This document shows, one piece after another, positions 1-11,700 of a stretch of DNA of 64,000 nucleotides. Both the position numbers and the translations under genes were made by a program. The number at the start of each line of letters is the position of its first letter. The stretch's first letter is position 1. Source of the DNA: Chrysemys picta bellii (Eukaryota; Chordata; Testudines; Emydidae); contig NC_088796.1 of assembly GCF_011386835.1 (NCBI RefSeq), positions 31,823,011-31,887,010 on the forward strand. Direction: 5' to 3'. The notes below the pieces were generated by a model. It saw only the letters and a list, made by a program, of their open reading frames with translations. It ran no database searches and was not told where the DNA came from.

Positions 1-1009
1 CAAGATGGATCAGTCAAACCACTTCTTGGTGGTGCTGTAACCCACATTAGAGAAGTGTGGGACTTTCTTCCCTTTCAGTGGCAGGTCTATATAAGAGGTT
101 TGTGAGTCTGCTACTGTTTCCAGTTAGGGGCCATAGGGCCAGATTTTTTGACGTAAATGTTACCCCAAATCTCTGTGTAGAATAATAAAGAGGTGACATA
201 TACAACAGGTTCGACTCCTATCAGCATCTATCAACTGGGAGAATTAGAAATCTGTGTGCCTCCCACTCGTGTTGCATTGAAATAAAGGATAGAAAGAATA
301 TGACCTTAAACAGAAAGAAGATTTATTAAGGGATAGATACAACTGGGGGAAGTTTCACTATGGGGAACACTACAAATACAACCACCCACAAATAGATTCC
401 AGTAAGGGGGCATAAAGCCCAGGCCCTTAAACTCTCCCTTGGCTAAACTAATAAATGCCCAAAAATAATTACTGTCTATCTTCTAACTGCAGATGGAGGA
501 TGGTCTCTCTTAGGATGTCTGGAGCATCGGAGGATCTGGCTCTCTTACCACCGAAGCAGGAGATCAACAGATCTGAGTTGATGGCAAAGCCTTCACTGGA
601 TCCTTTGGTGGATTACAGGAATCAGGTAAGTATCAGAGTCCTTGACAGATGTTAGTAGCCAAAGTCTTGATCCGATGCCGCACAAGAACCTGCATGTGGC
701 TGCCTCGAAGGTGGACAACCCCTGAGTCACCGCTGACAATCCCTTATATGCTCTCTGTGATGCGCCTTTCTGGGGCACACTCTGACAGGCCCTGCCCCCA
801 ACCGGTTCCAGCCAGTTCTCAGTTCCTCAAGATCTGCCTGGAAACAGAGTTTTTTGGGGGAAATGCCATGAAGAAGGGCACCAAGATGGAGTTCAAACCC
901 TCCCTAACATATGCGCCATCTTGAATTTCTAATCTCCATTTTGAATTGCAGCAACATTCCTAACAGAATATAATCATGTACCAAAACCACCTTACAATAT
1001 ATGCGTGCT
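1..1009. other. Unassigned stretch, possible LTR scrap at left
   Basis: No coding region is supported. A TATA-like box (tatataag, 88-95) is followed about 90 bases later by AATAAA (184-189), a spacing seen in the promoter/polyadenylation part of LTRs. A perfect tRNA B-box-like string (ggttcgactcc) follows near 208. No terminal repeat or target duplication can be matched inside the window, so the LTR reading is weak. Short open frames at 455-655 and 649-924 show no recognisable domain and overlap each other, so I treat them as chance. Confidence 0.25.
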
Positions 1010-1111
1010 TAAAGATGCAGATAGGGGCCTAGTGAGATTGTCAGAAATGCCTCAGGAGTTAGGTATCTAGGCACTTCTGAAAATCCTAGGAGGTATCTAT
1101 CTGCATCTTTA
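1010..1111. repeat. Imperfect hairpin within the 'gcctaa' repeat
   Basis: The left arm begins 'taaagatgcagata' and the right arm ends with its reverse complement 'tatctgcatcttta'. Pairing continues inward through 'gcctag'/'ctagg' with mismatches, giving arms of roughly 35 bases around a short loop. Such dyads are common in old SINE-like or MITE-like repeats. No function is implied. Confidence 0.6.
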
Positions 1112-1513
1112 GGCACCTAAATACCTTTAAAAATCTGGCCTTAAGGCCCTGATCCACAAAGATACTTAGGTGCCTAAGTCTTGGTTTTAGGCTCCACTGA
1201 TCCACAAAACTCCTGCTGAGCCCTATAGGTGACTGAACTCACTCAGTGCCTAAGTTTTCAGGGTAAAAATTCCTTAGGCGCCTATGTTCCCGCCTCTTGG
1301 CATGCACTACTGCCTCCTTCTAGGCATCCAAACACCTATTTCCCGCCTAAGTCCAGAGCGATCCACAAACCAGGGAAGATAGGTGTCCACTCACCTATCT
1401 CTTGGGTGAGGTTTGATCCAGTAGATATTCTCACAGGCTGCCTGCTGCATTCAGTCCCACTCAAAATCCAGCCAGAGGAGAAGGAGGTGATGATAGTACC
1501 CACCTCATAACTC

Positions 1514-1640
1514 TTAGCCAAGTGGTTAGTGCATTCATTGGGGATACAGAAGACCCAGGTTCAATTACTCCCTCTGCATGAGGGGGAGAAAGAATTTGAA
1601 CAAGGGTCTTCTACCTCTCAGGAAAGAAACCACTGAGTTA
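1514..1640. repeat. Palindromic pair of tRNA-like SINE heads
   Basis: On the plus strand an A-box-like string (ttagccaagtggttag, 1514-1529) and a B-box-like string (ggttcaatta, from 1558) are spaced as in a tRNA gene. From about 1592 the same elements recur on the minus strand: 'gaatttgaac' (B box reversed) and 'accactgagtta' (A box reversed). The middle strings 'agaagaccc' and 'gggtcttct' also match as inverted copies. The result is a hairpin made of two tRNA-like modules joined near a short loop. It is probably a dispersed repeat. It lacks a clean anticodon arm and is not a functional tRNA gene. Confidence 0.55.
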
Positions 1641-1880
1641 TTGGATAATCTTATGTGGACTCATTCAGTCTTTCCTGAGGAAGCAGTTACATTATAGATA
1701 AATATAATGAATAACTGTTTGGACCAGGGGGACTACCCTCTGGGTCTCCCACCTGCCAGATGTGTGGCCTATCTACCATGCTACTGACTCATTCTACTCT
1801 GTCTGGCCCTATGACTATTTAAGTATTTATCCAGTGGAACAGTCATTGGGCACCTAGATACCTTTAAAAATCTGGATCTA

Positions 1881-3869
1881 AGTCCATTACTTCCCTGTTT
1901 TAATTCCCACTACCATTGGTAGACACTAGAATGTTGAATGGGTTAGCACGAAAGGGTTTTTTTTTTTTTTTACTTTTATTAAAACATAGTGAAATGGTAA
2001 TATTGTAGGTAATGTAAATACATATTAAGAAATATATCTAACAGGTATGGAACTGGAGCTGAATATACTTTGTCTAAATGAGCAGAACCAAAATCCTCAC
2101 TACAAAACCTCCTGAACTTTGTAGGTAACAAGTCGCAATCAGAATCTAAGCTTACCCAAGATCATTTTCTCTGACCTAAACTCACATCCAAGATGCAAGC
2201 CCCTCTTTAATAAGAATAAGTAAATAAAAATGTTTTAGTGCCACTTTCTTGTGTAGAAACAATATTTCCTTCTCCCTTCCCAAAAAGAGCAATAGAGAAG
2301 CAAAACTATACTACACACTGATTCTGAGAGGATAATAAATACTTCTGATTTGCCCACTATACACTTTTTAAACATCATAATCTTTCTCAATAGAAACTTT
2401 TAAGCCTGTTTTGTGAACAGCTTGGCACAAGCTGATTTGTTACATCTAAGCTGTAAGATATCTGAGTTCTACATCTTCTCACTCCTTCCTATAGTTTCTC
2501 AGTCTCTCTTTGCACTCTTTACTCCTCCCTTTGATTGGTCTTATCCCTGCTTAACCTCTGTGGTAGGTAAGAAGACACTGTTAATCAATGCTTACATTTT
2601 GTAGGCCTCTTAAAAATAGCATTCACAACCTGCCAAAGCAAGAATGTAGAAGGTAATCTATAGTAATCTTCTCAACACTAGGAACACTTTTGATTAGGAT
2701 GATAGCATATTTGAAAGGGTAGCAATTTCTAAGGGAAATATCTTCTTTGGAAATACAAGCATATTAAACCATGGAGTATAGAATTTTCTCTTTATTTTAG
2801 AACAGTGAAATATACAATCTTAAAGAACCTCACTTAATTAACTCCACTAAATGCTAAAAAGCACTATGTAAACTATTGGATTCTGCTAGATTTATTGCAG
2901 TTTTGGTTTTTTGTTATAACACAGCTGGAATGCATGAAATACAGTGGCCATTTCTCTTGTAGTTACATAGATAAGGATTTTTCTGCATACATTACTCTTT
3001 AACACATACACATCAGATTATTAACTCACGCTTGGTCATTCCCTGTAATGGGGGCTAGAAGTGCTAGCTTTTCTAAATGTCACTTCCATTTTATGTAATG
3101 CACATTCTTTTTCTCTAAGTAATGTGTGACAGCAAATTTTATGATTTGCTATCTTTCTTTTGATGTACACTCACCTTTTCTATGGGTACAACATTTTCTT
3201 CTTGATTTGGTGTGAAAAATAACTGAAGAGTATCAGGCTGTTAAACTTAGGTTCTGAAGTTTTGTTTTATTTGTTAAAACATGAATACATGTAGAATTCA
3301 GTCCAGCAAACACATGCATGTAAGTAGTTACTCACATAAGCATCCTCACTGAACCCATTGTTCACGTGTTTGCAGACAGCATCCATGTTAACAGCTTTCG
3401 ATGAGTACTCCCCCCACTCCAGATTAGCAAACTTAAAGCTGTTGAAATAAGATTCTTTTTTTAGTAAACCCCCAAAATATTGACAATTTTCTCACATTAA
3501 TCATGAGATTCCCCATGAAATACTGTTTGGGTTTTTTTCAAACTGAGACCTAGGAATTCACATTTCATTTTCAGTTACAAAACTTTCTAATAATAAGATT
3601 TCTGGTTTGGGAGCAGTCTCTCTTTTCACATGTTTGAAAGAGATTAAACCCCTAATTTTTCAGAGTTTTTCCCAAAGTCAAAAATGATAACGAAGAGGAT
3701 TAATATCTTGCATGTTAATTTCCTACCCACACACATTCCCTTTCCTGAAAGTCTCTGGAACCTTTCAAGTATGCACACGTTCATTTACAAATTACTCAGC
3801 TAAACACTTTTTTTCTCAGACATTTGTGGAGTACTTTGGAGGAGCTTGGCTCAGTGACACTTAAAAATC
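1881..3869. other. Unassigned AT-rich DNA
   Basis: No gene, terminal repeat or transposon motif was recognised here. A 15-base T run lies near 1957-1971. The single open frame (2413-2604) has no recognisable domain and unremarkable composition. Confidence 0.6.

Positions 3870-3936
<67 letters not shown>
3870..3936. repeat. (TG)n microsatellite followed by (GA)n
   Basis: About 25 TG dinucleotides, interrupted once by GG near 3904, run directly into about eight GA dinucleotides. Compound dinucleotide tracts of this sort are usually length-variable. Confidence 0.95.
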
Positions 3937-5943
3937 ATGTGTTGTTTGGGAGAGTTGTCTGATTAACAACCGTGTTCAGTGAAGTCTTATCAAAGGCAGT
4001 GGAAAGGCAACCGCCCCCATGCTGGCCAGCTAACGTGAAGACACTACTGTGAGAGGTGAAAGCCAGGTTAGTTTACTCTCCATACCTATTCAGTCTTTGG
4101 CCTCTTTTGTTGGGGCTGCCAAGAGAAGTATCAATCAGAGCTATGCGAAATATTCACATGGATCACCAAACCCACTCATCCTTAGCCTTGGGTTTGGGTA
4201 TCTCACAATTTTCACATCAAACTTATAAAATATCACCAGTAGGCTAGTGAACTTTGCATAGGTGGGAAGCTGGCAAATCCCTCCCCACTGGCCAGTCTTC
4301 CTCAATCTCTCACCAACATCCTTGAAGTCAAAACTAAAGGCTTCTCCTGAGTCCAATTAAGGGAATTGTTTCGAACCAAATTAACATAAATCAGAGGCTT
4401 GTAAAGTCACCTGTGTAACCAGATCCCTTTTGCTGTGCTCCAGGGGAAGGAACCTGGCAGATACTTGGCCAGCTCCCACTAGAGTGAGCATGGTTAGTAG
4501 ATGGGTGTGTTATGCTGGTGACACCAGCAGAGGCCGAATGAGCAGGGTGTTGACTGGTGGAGATATGCCAATTTGATTGTGAAGTGAAGGCATCTGCTGG
4601 CTTTAAGACAGCAGTCTTTTAGTGTCCTTAGTTGCTAGTCTGTTATTGTTGTCATTTAGTACTACTATACCTTACTCTACTGCTGTTAGTAATTTGGGTG
4701 GTCTGGGAGTTTCCCTTCCAGTAATGGTCCCAAAGACTGAGGACCAGCAGGGATATTGGGGACAGTATACTTCTGTTTTGTATGTTTCTATGATGTTCCA
4801 TTAGGTAATTATTGAAATACAGGAGAAGTTTGATTCTCTTTCATATTATGTTACATGATGTTATTAATAAAGAGGTTATCTATCATTAGCCGCAGAGTAT
4901 TAAGTAGCAGCAGAATATAGCTACTCCAGTTATTATTTGATCTCACTGGGGTTGTGGGTAGCAACTTGCTCCCCTGCTACATATGTGCAGTCCAACGATC
5001 AAGTCAGCATTTGTCCAGCACAGGGTAAAGGAATTCAGGGCCCTAGGTACAGAGACATGGGGCCTGCCACTGGAACCTCCCTTATCCTGGAGGGACAGAG
5101 GTGGAGGCAAGGCCCTAGCTCATTTCTTTGGAGCAGTGATAAAGACCATCTCTCCCCTCAGAATCATCAGGCATGACAGCAGGACCCCTTCCTCTTGGGA
5201 GTGGCAAGGCTCCCTCCCCATAGGATCAACAAGAATGGCTATCAGCAGAGATGCCGAGAGAAAGTAGGGGGGCTGCCAGTACTTATCACAGAATGGGTGG
5301 ATGGGAAGGATTGCTCAGCACACTGCATCTCCTCTTCCTGTCATACATTAGATAAGTGAGCACTTCATTGCTCTTAGAGTAATGTTCAGGCTGTATGTAG
5401 ACTCAAGCAGATGTTGCTGTATTGCGACACCGGGACCATGTTTTCAAGTTTTTCTTGGCTCCCATCATTGCTAGACTTAAACAACAAACAAAAATCACAA
5501 AGCTGTAATTCCAACATAATCATATGACTCCAGCAGCTAAGGACCCAAGCACAAGATAAAATACCTATGGTTTGGTCTAATACCACCTTTGGCCTCTCCA
5601 GACAGACCATTTTACACAGACCATGAGTCAGCTAATATTCTACTTTCATGGAATGAAGTAGCCCAACTCCTGGCAACCTGTACTGGTACATTTCACTAGG
5701 GTTTTTTAGGCATAAATTAATGGCCAATCTCCCAAATGGGCCAATCTCAGACTGGGAAACAACTAATGTCCCTCAATAGTATCCTAAGGTTAGGCTTTTT
5801 CATTTAATCTTTGTCTGAGGCCCACCAACTAGTCATTTTTACACTATAAAAGTTGCAAATGTTCATTAAAGGTAGTGTAACCACATAACAAGAGCCAAAT
5901 GTATACAACAGTTTAACAGTCCCAAAACAAAAAAATGGAATTA
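3937..5943. other. Unassigned DNA with a moderately GC-richer part
   Basis: About 4980-5290 is richer in G+C than its surroundings and gives two overlapping open frames (4937-5176 and 4983-5267). Neither encodes a recognisable domain. I found no terminal repeats, and no splice pattern I would defend. Confidence 0.5.
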
Positions 5944-6352
5944 CAGTAAAACCTCAGAGTTATGAACTGACACTGGTCCATCACACACCTCCTTTGGAAT
6001 CTGAAATATGTGATCAGGCAGCAGCAGCTGAGATAAATACACAAACAAACAAACAAACAAAAACAAATGCAGGACTGTAATGTGTTAAATGTAAACTACT
6101 AAAAAATAAAGGGAAATTTTAACAAAAGAGATTTGACAAAGTAAGGAAACTGTTTCTGTGCTTGTTTCATTTAAATTAAGATGGTTAAAAGCAGTATTTT
6201 TCTTCTGCATACTAAACTTGCAAAAGTGTATTAAATCAATGTTCAGCTGTAAACTTTTGAAAGAACCATAACATTTTGTTCAGCGTTTCGAACATTTCAG
6301 AGTTATGAACAACTTCCATTCCCGAGGTGTTCGTAACTCTGAGGTTATAGTG
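5944..6352. mobile_element. Tc1/mariner-like (pogo/Tigger-type) MITE
   Basis: The element is 409 bp and is flanked by TA on both sides (5942-5943 and 6353-6354), the target duplication of the Tc1/mariner superfamily. The terminal inverted repeats are 24 bp with 21 matches; the left one starts 'cagtaaaacctcagag' and the right one ends 'ctctgaggttatagtg'. The interior has no transposase. It contains a CAAA-type simple repeat (about 6040-6066) and a second copy of 'cagagttatgaac' near the right end. It is non-autonomous and would have needed a transposase in trans. The superfamily call rests on TIR plus TA; the pogo/Tigger subgroup is my recognition and is less certain. Confidence 0.8.
6040..6066. 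repeat. (CAAA)n simple repeat inside the MITE
   Basis: Tandem CAAA units with slight variation lie inside the mariner-like MITE. Confidence 0.9.
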
Positions 6353-9300
6353 TAACTGGTAAGAGCCAACAGCAGACAAATAACATAATTATAAATCACA
6401 ATATAACAGTTACAGCACCTGTCCAACTGAACTAATGGTTGTGAGGACTTCCCAGCATGAGGGTGCAAAGAGTAGATTAGGCCTGGCTTTCTTCTGTACC
6501 ATATTTAAAGGGCCAGCTTCACTACTGACCAACTAATTAGAGAGCTTCTTCTGGCACAGCTGTGGGGACCAATCAGGAAGCTGCTCTAAATGAGCAAGCA
6601 GTAACTGGCTGTCCTCCCACAGCATTTCCGGCAAGTGTAACCTAGTTACTCTCCATGGAGTGGAGGGGGCAGGTGAGAGAGATTAGTATGAAGTAGTAGC
6701 AGGATATGAGTTGTGAAAGGGAACCCTCCTGTTTATACAATGTTACTTTTGATATTTCCAGTTATCTTTTAAGGATTGTAAATATTGCAGAAAATCTATA
6801 GCCCCATAATTGGCATGAATTATTTATTTATACGGTTTAAGGATTTCTAGAGTGATTCATAATGAAAGAACAACTATAAAAGACCACTAAATATATATCC
6901 ATTTGTATTGGAAATAATTATAACTATTAGGTAATGCTGGAAATAATGATAAATCACTGCTCCAGATCCAGCAGTGTGACCTGGTTTAGTAATTAACTCA
7001 ATCACTAATTTTGGCCAATAGAGATTATGGTTAAAAATGGTGTCTGAAAATGAAATACAACACCACTAGTTTCATTCTGTTACTATGTGTTTATGTATTA
7101 GACCCTTTATTTTTAATTTGCTGGTGCAGTACAGATAAACTTCAGAAATTTCTCCACCCTGCTTCACCAGTTCACTCCAGTGCAGTCTAGAGGGACCAAT
7201 TTCTCCAGGTCTGAGATAATAAATTTTCAGTCATTTTTGATCCCATGTGCGTTTTCAGGCTATAACTTCTTTTGTGTGTGGTTTTTTTTTTTTTTTTTTT
7301 TTTTTGAGGGCAGGAGAAATCTTTTTGTAAGACAAACCTACATTCTTTAATGAAAACCCAACCTAAGTTCAGAAGCATGCTAACAGATTTGTTCTCTCAT
7401 ATGCTTAGTAATTTTATTAATGTTTTACCAGGTTTTTAAATATCGATACTTCAGCAGAAAAGTAACAATTATATAAAAATACTCAGATTAACTCACACAA
7501 TCACAACCTGAATATTAGTATTCCTTATCCATGGAAGACTCATAACATTTTTCCCTGTTAAAGTTTCTCCTAGATACAAATTACACAGTTTAAATAATGA
7601 ATATGGTCATTATTTAAAGTGTATAATTCACTGTTTTATTTAATAATACATTGAAAAAATTCATGTGCAATTTCCCAAAAGTTTTAGGACTAAAATTTGC
7701 CCTGACTTGTACCCTCATGCATGCAAGCAAAAAGAGGACAGACACAAAAGAAAGAGTTAAAAAAGAGAATTAGCAGACAAAAGTTATTTGATTCTATTGT
7801 GTATTTTCTTGCTATAGAAGGTTAAAAAGGTGATCCATTAAATCAATTACTTATTTTAAGAATTGTTCTGCAGATGGATCAACAGCAAGGTGTTCCAGTT
7901 TACGTTCGTGAGGAAACCAGAATTTGGGAGAAGATACACGCACTCTTTAATAATTGCCCTTGCTGTCCCTTTGTAGTCCCAGTCCCTGAGGTTTGCTGTA
8001 GAGCGGCTGGACTGCATAGTTTTCAACACTGAACTCCAAATGAGGTACATACCAGAGACCACTCTGACAGACAGAGAGAATATTCACTAACCCTTGCAAT
8101 TAAAATAAGTCATTGTGGTCTTGCATACTGGTCAGCTTCATCCTCTAAAGTGCAGATATGTAATCTTGGAAATTTTCCAAATTCATCTTTGCAAAACCAA
8201 GATGCTCAAGACATACTGGTTGCACTAAACATTATTTTGCCTGCAACTGAACGGTCAGCATTACAGTTTCTTTGCAAGACCTAAAAGTTATTTATCAGTC
8301 TCTATTATTTGACAGGGCAAGTTATTTATTTACAGGTTATCTGGTTTGCATGCAAGTTGATTTGCTGTTGATAATTAGATTGTTGTATCTGACAAACAAC
8401 CATGTAAGATTTGATATGACTGTAGCCAAACATATGCTATAATTTCATGGAGAGAAAAATGTGCCATTTATTTCATTTTATTTGATATTCCTTAATTTGT
8501 TTATATTCATAATTACCTCAATCATCTTTTTTCCCTTTTTGCAATAGATGATTATAGTGTACTATCTATGCTTACTTGATTTTTGATGATTGTTGAGCTT
8601 TTTAATACATAAAATCCCAATACCAAACCAATAATTATTGAAAATAGTATGTAAGGCCATACCTGGTATAAATATCAGCGTAGTTACAGTTCTGGCCCTA
8701 TATTTTTAAAAATATTGTTGTTACATTCTAATTGCTGCAATCCTTTTATGAAATTTATGGGTTGTCCTCTGTTGATTCTTTCTTGTATGTACCTAAATAC
8801 AGAAAACCAAAAGTTTTTCTCTGAGTAATGATGGCTGTTAAGAAAATTAGGTAAATATCAAAAATGTCTGGAAAGTTTGTTACATCTTTCTGTCACTTGC
8901 CAGTACAATAGATGGATTATATGTGCAGCTGGGGATGCAGAGTTTCCTTTAAATATATATAAATACACATTACAGGCAGACAGAGGTTGTTTCATTCTGC
9001 AATGATTGAAAAAAAGGACAAAACCAGTCACATGTTTGAGGTATTCACAACTGTATATGCACTAACATATAATTGTTGCAGTGACTGTTTCACTTTTCCC
9101 TTTTGCACATTCTGATGGTCCTAGAGCTGTTGGATGTCATGAATCTGTGAACGAGGTAGAAGGAAAAGGAAAAGAAAGTGACTGCCTTAGTTTCTAGGAT
9201 TTATCCAAAGAAGATTCTTCTTGTAATCTACGGCTGCAAGGGATAAAGATATTTCTTCCGGTAAGATGTTAAAGAAAGGATCTTGTCCATCTATGCTCAT

Positions 9301-9819
9301 TGTGCAGAGGGGAACTGAAGATCCCATAAACTATTTTAAGGCAATGGTGGAAGGGAGCAAGAACAGTGGGAGAAGGTGAACCCCAAAATACTGGCCAATA
9401 TTACTTTTTATAATAAAAGCAAGTTCTGCTGTACAAGAAAGTATGAGAGCTATAGCTGAGAGTATATTGACTACATAATCACTGTATTATTGGTATGTCT
9501 GTGTTTGTCACATTATTTTGTAAAAGTGCATAGGAATATTTTAAGTATTGAAGATATTATTTAAAACAATATCTATTGTGTCCTAGTTTTGCCTTTTAGA
9601 TATGGATCTACTAACATTGTAACCTACTGGAGTATATGTGTTACAGGTCCCCCCTCTGTGTCCAATCCACAGAGGATATGTTTCTATTTGAGTCTCATCT
9701 AAACAGCAGTTGCCTGGCTATAACATCTCATAATTTTAACATTGGAGGTCCCTAACTGAATCCTGGTGTGTTGGACAAGATGGCAGCCATTACAATATCA
9801 CCACATATTGCTCCCTTTC
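6353..9819. other. Unassigned AT-rich DNA
   Basis: No gene or transposon motif was recognised. A 24-base T run at 7282-7305 is the clearest feature; it could be a retroposon tail read on the minus strand, but I found no body or target duplication beside it. Minus-strand open frames at 7187-7378 and 7856-8062 carry no recognisable domain; the first simply translates the homopolymer as lysines. Confidence 0.55.
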
Positions 9820-11080
9820 AAACATAATTGATTCTGGAAGCAATACAGTCTGGAGATACAGGCTGTTGCGCAAGGCATCAAGGGTCATCAAATGCCATAA
9901 CACTATACGACTTCTGGCCCCAGTCTAGAGCAACTGAAGATAGTGTCCTTTTGAATGTGCAACTCAGCAGAGCATGCACCCCCAATAATATTTTACCTCA
10001 AGGATCTGTGCTGGCTCTTTTACTGTTCAGCATCAACATTAGTGACTTATCTGACAATTTCATGTAAATTCATTTATGCTGATGACATCGCTATTGCAGT
10101 GCCAGGCAAAGATTTCACCACAATCAGTGCCACCTTTTCCACTGACCTCAAGATAGTGGCAGAATACTTTCTGTACTTGAGGGTCCATCCCAATGCCTCC
10201 TGAACCTTAGTAATAGACTTTCACCTAAACAACAAAGCCTCCAAGGAACCACTTAATGTCACCTTTTGCAGTCAACTAGTCCGAAATGAGCCCTATCTGA
10301 AGTACTTGTGTGTGACCTTGGACACAAGCTTGATTTTTAAAGCCCATTTGGGAAAGATAAAGGTAAAGGTAAAAACAAGGACTTACTTTGTGTGAGAACT
10401 CACAGACACAACATGGGATACCGATGCAAGCACATTTCAAACAGCAACTCTAGCACTGATATACTCAACTGCTGAATATTACACACCACTCTGGGTGGGA
10501 GCTCACATACCAGATCTCTGGATGTGCATCTTAATGCTGTGATGAGAATCATAACTAGAACATTAAAATCAACACCTGTTCAATGATTGCCCACTCTGGC
10601 GCACATAACCAGACCCCAAATCCAGAGACACACACATAAATCTTATGAGTATAACTGAGCTATGGCCAACCTGAACTTCACAATTCAGGAGGGCCTTCAG
10701 ATTCTTCCAAAGACATGTCTGAAATCTCACTAGCCTTTTTGGGATCGAGCTAAAGCTCTTAAAGCATCCTCATTAAATCCTGAGGCATATTAGAGAGAAT
10801 TCTAGGAAATTATAAATATCCCAAACAAACACCTGATTGCCAACCCCATTGTTTCCCCAGAAACAGTGGTCTGCATTGAACCATTTTAGAACATTACATG
10901 GTAGATGCTGGCGTGTCTTACACCTTTGGAAGATGAAAAGAATATACAGTGTGACTGTGGACATCATATTTAAATCAGTATCCACTATGATCATTTGTGG
11001 CATCTCAAACCAGTCATGAAGATATCAAATCCAGATTATCGAGCCAGTGGGTAATCTGAACATTGCTATTCATGTCTCTT
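9820..11080 (+). pseudogene. Decayed non-CR1 LINE ORF2 (RT to C-terminal end)
   Basis: This is a relic of a non-LTR retrotransposon polymerase. The RT signature appears in pieces: 'LPQGSVLALLLF' near 9995-10030 in one frame, then after a frameshift near 10062 'KFIYADDIAIA' with the catalytic YADD at 10075-10086. Downstream pieces resemble the usual continuation: a 'YLCVTLDTSLIFKAHL' stretch (about 10300-10350), an 'ATLALIYSTAEYYTPLW' stretch (about 10443-10495), and a C-terminal 'RTLHGRCWRVLHLW' followed, one frame over, by a CDCG zinc-finger remnant (about 10878-10965). Stops and frameshifts are numerous, so it is dead. The motif set differs from the CR1 copies elsewhere in the window. I recognise the family type but cannot assign its clade. 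Confidence 0.75.
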
Positions 11081-11160
11081 GCCGTTCAAAAGAAGATTAT
11101 TCTGGAATCTCAGGACAATTTGTATTTTGGGTTTTCTACCATCAGTTCTGCACTTTTTTT

Positions 11161-11624
11161 TTTTTTTTGGTTTCAAATTTACTTTAATTCTTTTCTATTG
11201 TAAGTGGCAGATACAGAGCACCCAGCTTTCAACATTATATGATAATATCAATGCATTAAACGTAGGGATTATGTATGTTTAACTAGTTTTTTTAATACTT
11301 GGATGAGTTTGTATATTCTCATAGGTGGAAGTGACACCATCTGTCCCTCCTATGTTAGTATTTCAAATATAGGAGACATGCTTGTGTGAATAAGAAGTAA
11401 ACATGCACTTGGAGGGGAAGATATATTGTATAGCATAGGTATTTATGGTGTTTTTTTGCTTTTTTACAGCCCCTCAAACAAATTTCCAGGCAGTCAGAAC
11501 CTTCTGTTTGAGCTGGAGTTTCAATAGGTTAGTTTTCCTCACCTTGCAAGAATGACTAACATGCTTCCTGAAGAATTTAACCTCTCCAGATCTCACCTAT
11601 AACCCGCAACCGATCTGTTACCAA
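11161..11624. other. Unassigned short interval
   Basis: This interval sits between the LINE relic and a CR1 tail. Nothing beyond short T runs (for example about 11154-11168) was recognised. Confidence 0.5.
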
Positions 11625-11697
11625 TGTTGGAGAAAGGATACTGGGCTAGATGGACCACTGGTCTGACCAACCCACTGTGGCAGTTCTTAGATTCTAA
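11625..11697 (+). mobile_element. CR1 LINE 3' end scrap
   Basis: The strings 'ggatactgggctagatgga' and 'ccactggtctgacc', followed by 'ggcagttcttag', match the familiar 3' untranslated end of CR1 in the sense orientation. Only about 70 bases remain. Strong 5' truncation is normal for CR1 because reverse transcription starts at the 3' end. Confidence 0.75.
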
Positions 11698-11700
11698 GCA

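Larger units (their letters stand above)
1010..1880. repeat. Old interspersed repeat rich in 'gcctaa' motifs
   Basis: This block repeats short strings such as 'aggtgcctaag', 'taggcacctaaatac' and 'gatccacaaa' (the last near 1151, 1199 and 1370). A string near 1112-1145 recurs in the same orientation near 1849-1880 ('acctttaaaaatctgg'), so related units bracket the block. It contains a hairpin (1010-1111) and an inverted tRNA-like pair (1514-1640). Similar material occurs at 16403-16510 and 19890-20105. I take it for an amniote interspersed repeat but cannot name the family. The open frames inside it (1229-1510 plus, 1336-1521 minus) are overlapping and featureless. Confidence 0.55.

Noticed and set aside
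200..235. tRNA gene suggested by a perfect B box (ggttcgactcc)
   Set aside because: No A box or foldable acceptor, D or anticodon arm is visible upstream at the right distance.
605..632. Splice-donor-like 'caggtaagtatc' marking an exon in the 455-655 frame
   Set aside because: A matching acceptor and a recognisable peptide are lacking; a single donor motif is not evidence of an exon.
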